Shown here: positions 59,913 to 64,000 of the stretch, piece by piece
How the letters are laid out: each line of letters starts with the position of its first letter
How positions within the stretch are numbered: the first letter of the stretch is position 1
Source: Ceratopteris richardii
Taxonomy: Eukaryota > Streptophyta > Polypodiopsida > Polypodiales > Pteridaceae
Length of the DNA stretch: 64,000 nt
Assembly: GCA_020310875.1 (NCBI GenBank)
Contig: CM035406.1
Coordinates: 222,906,794 to 222,970,793 of the forward strand
Direction: 5' to 3'
Program-made: the position numbers and the translations under genes
The notes under the pieces: generated by a model
What the model saw: only the letters and a program-made list of their open reading frames with translations
Databases searched by the model: none
What the model was told of the DNA's origin: nothing

Positions 59913-61480
59913 CATGAATCTATCAAGAAGATCAAAAGGAACTACATTTGAGGTAAAGCTATATTCATTATTTACAAAGCTTGAAGAATTTATTGCATAG
60001 GTGAAGAAAGGGTAGGAGATTCTCTTAAGATAGAGAAATTGGATTAGAGAAAACTATCTTGCTTGGTCAATGAGGATGGGGGCTCATCTCATGAGCAAAT
60101 ATTTGATAGGATACATTACAGGTGAAGAAGAGAAACCAGAATTTAGAGATCCTAGTGTTCCAACTAGGAAAGAGCTATCAGATTTTGAAGACATGGATCA
60201 AGAAGGATGCTCAAGCAATGAGCATTATTTACATGGGAGTCAATGATTACTTGGAAGGCATCTTTATGGGCAGAGTTCACCACATTCAAAAAGAAAGCTT
60301 CTCAATCTATTTCTGATAATGTATCAAGGATGAAGGACATTGCAGATGCATTAGGAGCAGTTGATGAAGATATTGAAGAAGACAAATTAGTAAGAAAAAT
60401 TCTCACAGGTTTGAGAGGAGATGAAAAGTGGAAGCCATTCATTCTATCCACTGAATTGTCATGTTGAATCAATTGTTAGGACACATTCTAACTTTTGAGT
60501 AGGATGTCAAAGGTGATTTTGATAAAAGTACAGGTCAAGCAATGTATTCAACGGACAAGAAGAACATTAACAAAGGCATGGAACAATCCAATGAAGATGA
60601 AGACACTACTAGTCAAGCTAACTTCTGAAGAGGAAGTGGAGGTGGCAACGGAAGAGGAAGAGGTAGAAGCAATAAATATGGTGTCAAGGCCTCTTGGATT
60701 TATGGTAAGACTAATCACTTAGCTCATGAATGTTGGCATAATAATCAGAATGGTGGAGGATATAATCAAAACTTTAATTCAAGAGGAAGAGGTAATAGAA
60801 ATCAGAGAGGTAATTTCATAAGTAGAGGTAGTAGAGGTTTCTTTGGAAGAAATGTAGGGAGAGGCTTTCAAAGTCAATCTTATAAAAATACAGACTACAA
60901 TTATGCTTCGAATCAGAAAGAGGATTCAACCTTAATTATCAATGCAACTTGTGAAAGACAAAGTGAAGATCAAAGAGTCTTCTATATAGACTCAGGGTGT
61001 AGCAATCACCTGAATGGCAACATAGCTTTGATGACTGATTTGGAGAATAAGGTGAGTAATCATGTAGTTCAAATATGTGATAATACAAAGCACAATGTGA
61101 AGTCAATTGAATCAGTAAAGGCCAAGGATGGAAGCACTCTTTTGAGTAAGGTTCTATGTTCCTACAATTCCAAAGAATCTGATAAGTATAGATCAAACTA
61201 TAGAGAAAGGCTATGAAGTAAGGTTCACTAATGATGGACTTTTTGTGGAAGACCCTAGCAATGGGTATAAACAAATTGTTTCAGGAAAGAAAGAAGGAAG
61301 GCTATTCACATTGAAGATTCAAGTCAATGTTTGTTAGGCTTTGTTCACCTATGGAGGAGCTAAGAACTCCTAGTTAGATCTTTGACAAAAAAGACTTGGA
61401 CATTTCAATGAAAGAGGTATTAAGGGTATGATTAACAAAGGTTCAGTGCTTGGATTGCCTAATGTTGCAGGTCAATTATG
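59913..61480 (+). pseudogene. Copia A5 gag-protease pseudogene with integrase deletion
   Basis: Gag-like text begins near 59,913 and includes ENYLAWSMRMGAHL (about 60,050-60,090), IGYITGEEEKPEF and KDIADALGAVDEDIEEDKLVRKILTGL (60,333-60,415). Several TAG codons and frameshifts occur. The zinc knuckle region (about 60,690-60,730) has lost both early Cys residues. Protease YIDSGCSNHLNGN is at about 60,985-61,025. At about 61,475 the pre-integrase text (GSVLGLPNVA) joins directly to EAWWGKRSTLDHCKVFG, so the integrase zinc finger and catalytic core are deleted. Confidence 0.78.
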
Positions 61481-63511
61481 AGGCATGGTGGGGTAAAAGA
61501 TCTACCTTGGATCATTGCAAAGTGTTTGGATGTTTGGCTTATGCATATGTGCCATCCTAGTTGAGGCATAAATTGGAACTTAAAGGTTTATTGGTTATGA
61601 TGATAAGCAGATGGGTTATAGGTTGTGGAGTCCATCCAAAAAGCAATTCCTTATGTCAAAGGATGTTACATTTCATGAGCAAGGTACTTGGTATGCAGGT
61701 ACAATTAATATAAATGTAGGTGATGAAGAAACATTGAATGTGAAGAAAGGTAAATCAAACATTCAAATATTTGATGAAGAAGAGAACAATGAAGCACTAG
61801 TTGAAGTTGAAGAAATGCCAAGGTTTGATCGAGAATGTGATGAACCAGAAACTTCAAGAAGTGGAGATCTCAGAAGATCATCAAGGCATAAATGGCAACC
61901 TACAAGGTATAACTATGATACTTCATTTTTTGACCACTAAAGATTATGCTTATATGGTGAAAATAGAGGAAGACCCTTCTAGATATGAAGAGGCAAAAGA
62001 TAAGGAAAATTAGGAGAAAGCTATGCACGAGGAATATGATGCATTGATGGAAAATGAGAGTTGGGATTCAATTCCTAAACCAAATAGTCAGACGATCATT
62101 GGATGCAAATGGGTTTACAAAGAGGTATGTAGATGGAAGTCTGTCTAAATATAAAGCTAGACTTGTTGTGAACAGGTATGCTCAGACATATGGTATAGAT
62201 TATGATGAGACTTATAGCCCTGTGGCAAAGATGACAACTATAAGGACTCTCATAGCTATTGCTGCATGTAAAGGTTGGAAGCTATGTCAATTAGATGTGA
62301 AGAATGCTTTTCTAAATGGTTATATTTCAGACGATGTTTTCATGGAGCAACGAGAAGGTTTTAATGATAAATATTATCTAGAGTATGTGTGTAAGCTCAA
62401 GAGAGCTTTTTATGGTTTGAAGTAGGCCCCAAGGGCATGTAATTATAGACTCGTGAAGTTCTTGAAGGAGTTTGGTTTCCAAGTGTCTAAGGCAGATAAT
62501 AGCTTGCTTATTAAAGCAAGTGATGATGGGTTCATTTACGTTTGCATATATGTTGATGACATAATTCTTACAGGTATAGATGAGAAGGGCATACAAAGTC
62601 TTAAGAAGCAAATGCACAAAGAGTTTAAGATCACTGACTTGGGAGACTTGTCATATTTCTTGGGCATGGAGATTTCAGATGCTCAACATGGAGTATATGT
62701 GACTCAAGAAAGGTATTTGAGGAACTTTCTAATCAAGTTTAAAATGGAAGATTACAGGGTAGCACCTACTCCAATGGAGGTGAATCATAAGTTGAGCAAA
62801 TATGGAGGAGAAGAATTCAAGGACATGAAGTTGTATCAAAGTTTGGTTGATAATTTAATCTATTCTACATTAAGTAGGCTTGATTTGTCATATGCCGTTG
62901 GAGTGTTGTCTCAATTCATGCATTGTCCTAGGAAAGAACATTGGATTGCAAGAGCAAGGGTGCTAAGATACATTAAGGTTACACTCAAAGAAGGTTTGTA
63001 TTATGGATCCACATCAGATATAAAGATCAAGATATATAGTGATACAGATTGGGCAGGTAATCTTGATGATAGGAGATCAACCTATGGATATATATGTTAT
63101 GTGGGAGATAAGCTAATCTCTTGGTGTTCCAAGGAGCAACATACACTTTCTTTTTCATCCACAAAAGCAGAGTATAAGTGTATGGTTGAAGCTGCAAAGG
63201 AGGTTATATGGTTGAAGACTCTCATGAAGAGTTTTGACATCATTCAGAGTACATCCACTATTCATGGAGATAATGTGAGTTCATTATATCTAGCTGCTAA
63301 CCATGTTTTTCATGCCAAGACTAAAAATATTGAGATCCAATATCATTTCTTGAGAGAGAAGCTAATTGATAAAGAGATTAAAGTCATAGATACTTCTACA
63401 AAAGATGAGATTGCAGACATGTTAACCAAAAGCTTGGATGGACCTGAGCTAGAGACGTTCAAAGATATGGCAGGTATAAAGAAGATGGAGAAAATCACAA
63501 TTTATGATTGA
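61481..63511 (+). pseudogene. Copia A5 RT-RNase H pseudogene
   Basis: After the integrase C-terminal text the RT has [12 protein letters not shown] (about 62,289-62,325), TAG at 62423 in GLK*APRA, and then a 352-codon open frame to TGA 63509-63511. This includes YVDD (62549-62560), RNase H DTDWAG, SSTKAEY and GDNVSS, and the ADMLTKSLDG end. Stops and frameshifts upstream (about 61,558, 62,011, 62,110) break it. The C-terminal half looks functional in sequence. Confidence 0.85.
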
Positions 63512-63519
63512 GGGGGAGA

Positions 63520-64000
63520 TGTTGGTACAAGAAAATCAACAATTGGTGATTAGGACAAAGATTTGAAGTCAAAGAATGAAGCAAAGATCAACATATGAGG
63601 CTTGATAGTGCATGATCAAAAGATGAAGACTTGTATATAAATGTATACTAATCTTGTAATTAGTTCATAAAGACTTTGTATATTTGATGAGTTAGGATGT
63701 AAACATCTATATATACTTGAAATAGATGTACTAAGAATGAGGGATGATGAGAGGTGAGTTTTAGACGTCATTAGAGACTTTAGAAAGTGATAAGAACATG
63801 AATCATCAATTAGATGTAAGATTTCTCTGAATGAAAAAAATGCACCTCGATCTTTTTCTCAGTGCTCCTTCTGTGTATATCCTATTGAAGAATGCTTTTG
63901 TACAAGTCTTATTCTATAGTTGAGTGACCTCTATACAAGTTTTGAGAGTTTAACTATAATCAAGCTGAGAGAATTTTGAGTAGGAAGATTCACATGTGTA
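63520..64000 (+). repeat. 3' LTR of Copia A5, cut by the window end
   Basis: It starts TGTTGGTACAAG after the polypurine tract. A TATA-like CTATATATACTTG lies at about 63,708-63,720. The LTR end is outside the window. Confidence 0.8.

Larger units (their letters stand above)
59510..64000 (+). mobile_element. Copia family A-related element A5
   Basis: Plus-strand element with partial 5' LTR, PBS TGGTATCAGAG (59791-59801), gag-pol remnant, polypurine tract GAGGGGGAGA (63510-63519) and a 3' LTR from 63520 (TGTTGGTACAAG) that leaves the window. Its proteins are related to family A but clearly diverged. Confidence 0.85.

Overview
This is nuclear DNA from a land plant with a large, repeat-rich genome. 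About three quarters of the 64 kb can be assigned to decaying LTR retrotransposons and simple repeats. The only intact host gene I can support is a six-exon SWEET-type sugar transporter gene at 50.3-52.8 kb. Its intron layout (including a 37-nt exon 2), the initiator-Met-tRNA primer sites, and the long AT and CT microsatellites fit a plant. One host gene in 64 kb suggests a fern, lycophyte, gymnosperm or similar genome, but I cannot name the species.

Layout. 1-1.8 kb: unassigned DNA with a 116-bp tandem duplication. 1.8-7.7 kb: complete non-autonomous LTR element (1.37/1.38-kb LTRs, TSD CTTGC) whose LTRs carry tRNA-like Pol III boxes. 7.7-8.9 kb: broken LINE ORF1-like remnant. 8.9-18.0 kb: two minus-strand Ty1/Copia copies of family A (A1, A2) fused head to tail through one truncated LTR. 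18.1-18.8 kb: diverged related LTR. 18.8-21.5 kb: CT/CA- and C-rich DNA without a recognised gene. 21.6-24.9 kb: truncated Copia family B copy (B1). 24.9-32.3 kb: a Ty3/Gypsy remnant split by a complete family-B element (B2, TSD TCTGT). 33.2-34.4 kb: AT/CT microsatellites in a 280-bp duplication. 34.4-38.7 kb: plus-strand family-A element A4 (TSD CTCTC). 39.1-46.5 kb: minus-strand family-A element A3, with a 1,079-bp solo LTR (TSD CTTGT) in its integrase region. 47.7-48.5 kb: faint Copia LTR/PBS/gag remnant. 49.8-53 kb: SWEET locus. 53-56.2 kb: unusual repeats (foldbacks, 80-bp tandem array, a duplicated hairpin segment, alternating purine/pyrimidine tracts). 56.3-59.5 kb: Copia B3. 59.5-64.0 kb: Copia A5, running off the window.

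None of the retroelements here looks autonomous. Each gag-pol has stops, frameshifts or deletions, although A2, A3, A4, A5 and B2 keep the YVDD polymerase motif. The nesting gives an order of events: Gypsy before B2, A3 before the solo LTR, and the CT-rich tract before A4 and A3. The observations I rate highest are the tRNA-like promoter in the LTRs of the non-autonomous element, the recurrence of TAG stops at the same glutamine positions in separate family-B copies, the W-box-dense solo LTR, the degenerate first half of the SWEET transporter, and the twice-preserved hairpin at 54.6/55.3 kb. I did not find a clearly novel multi-gene system.
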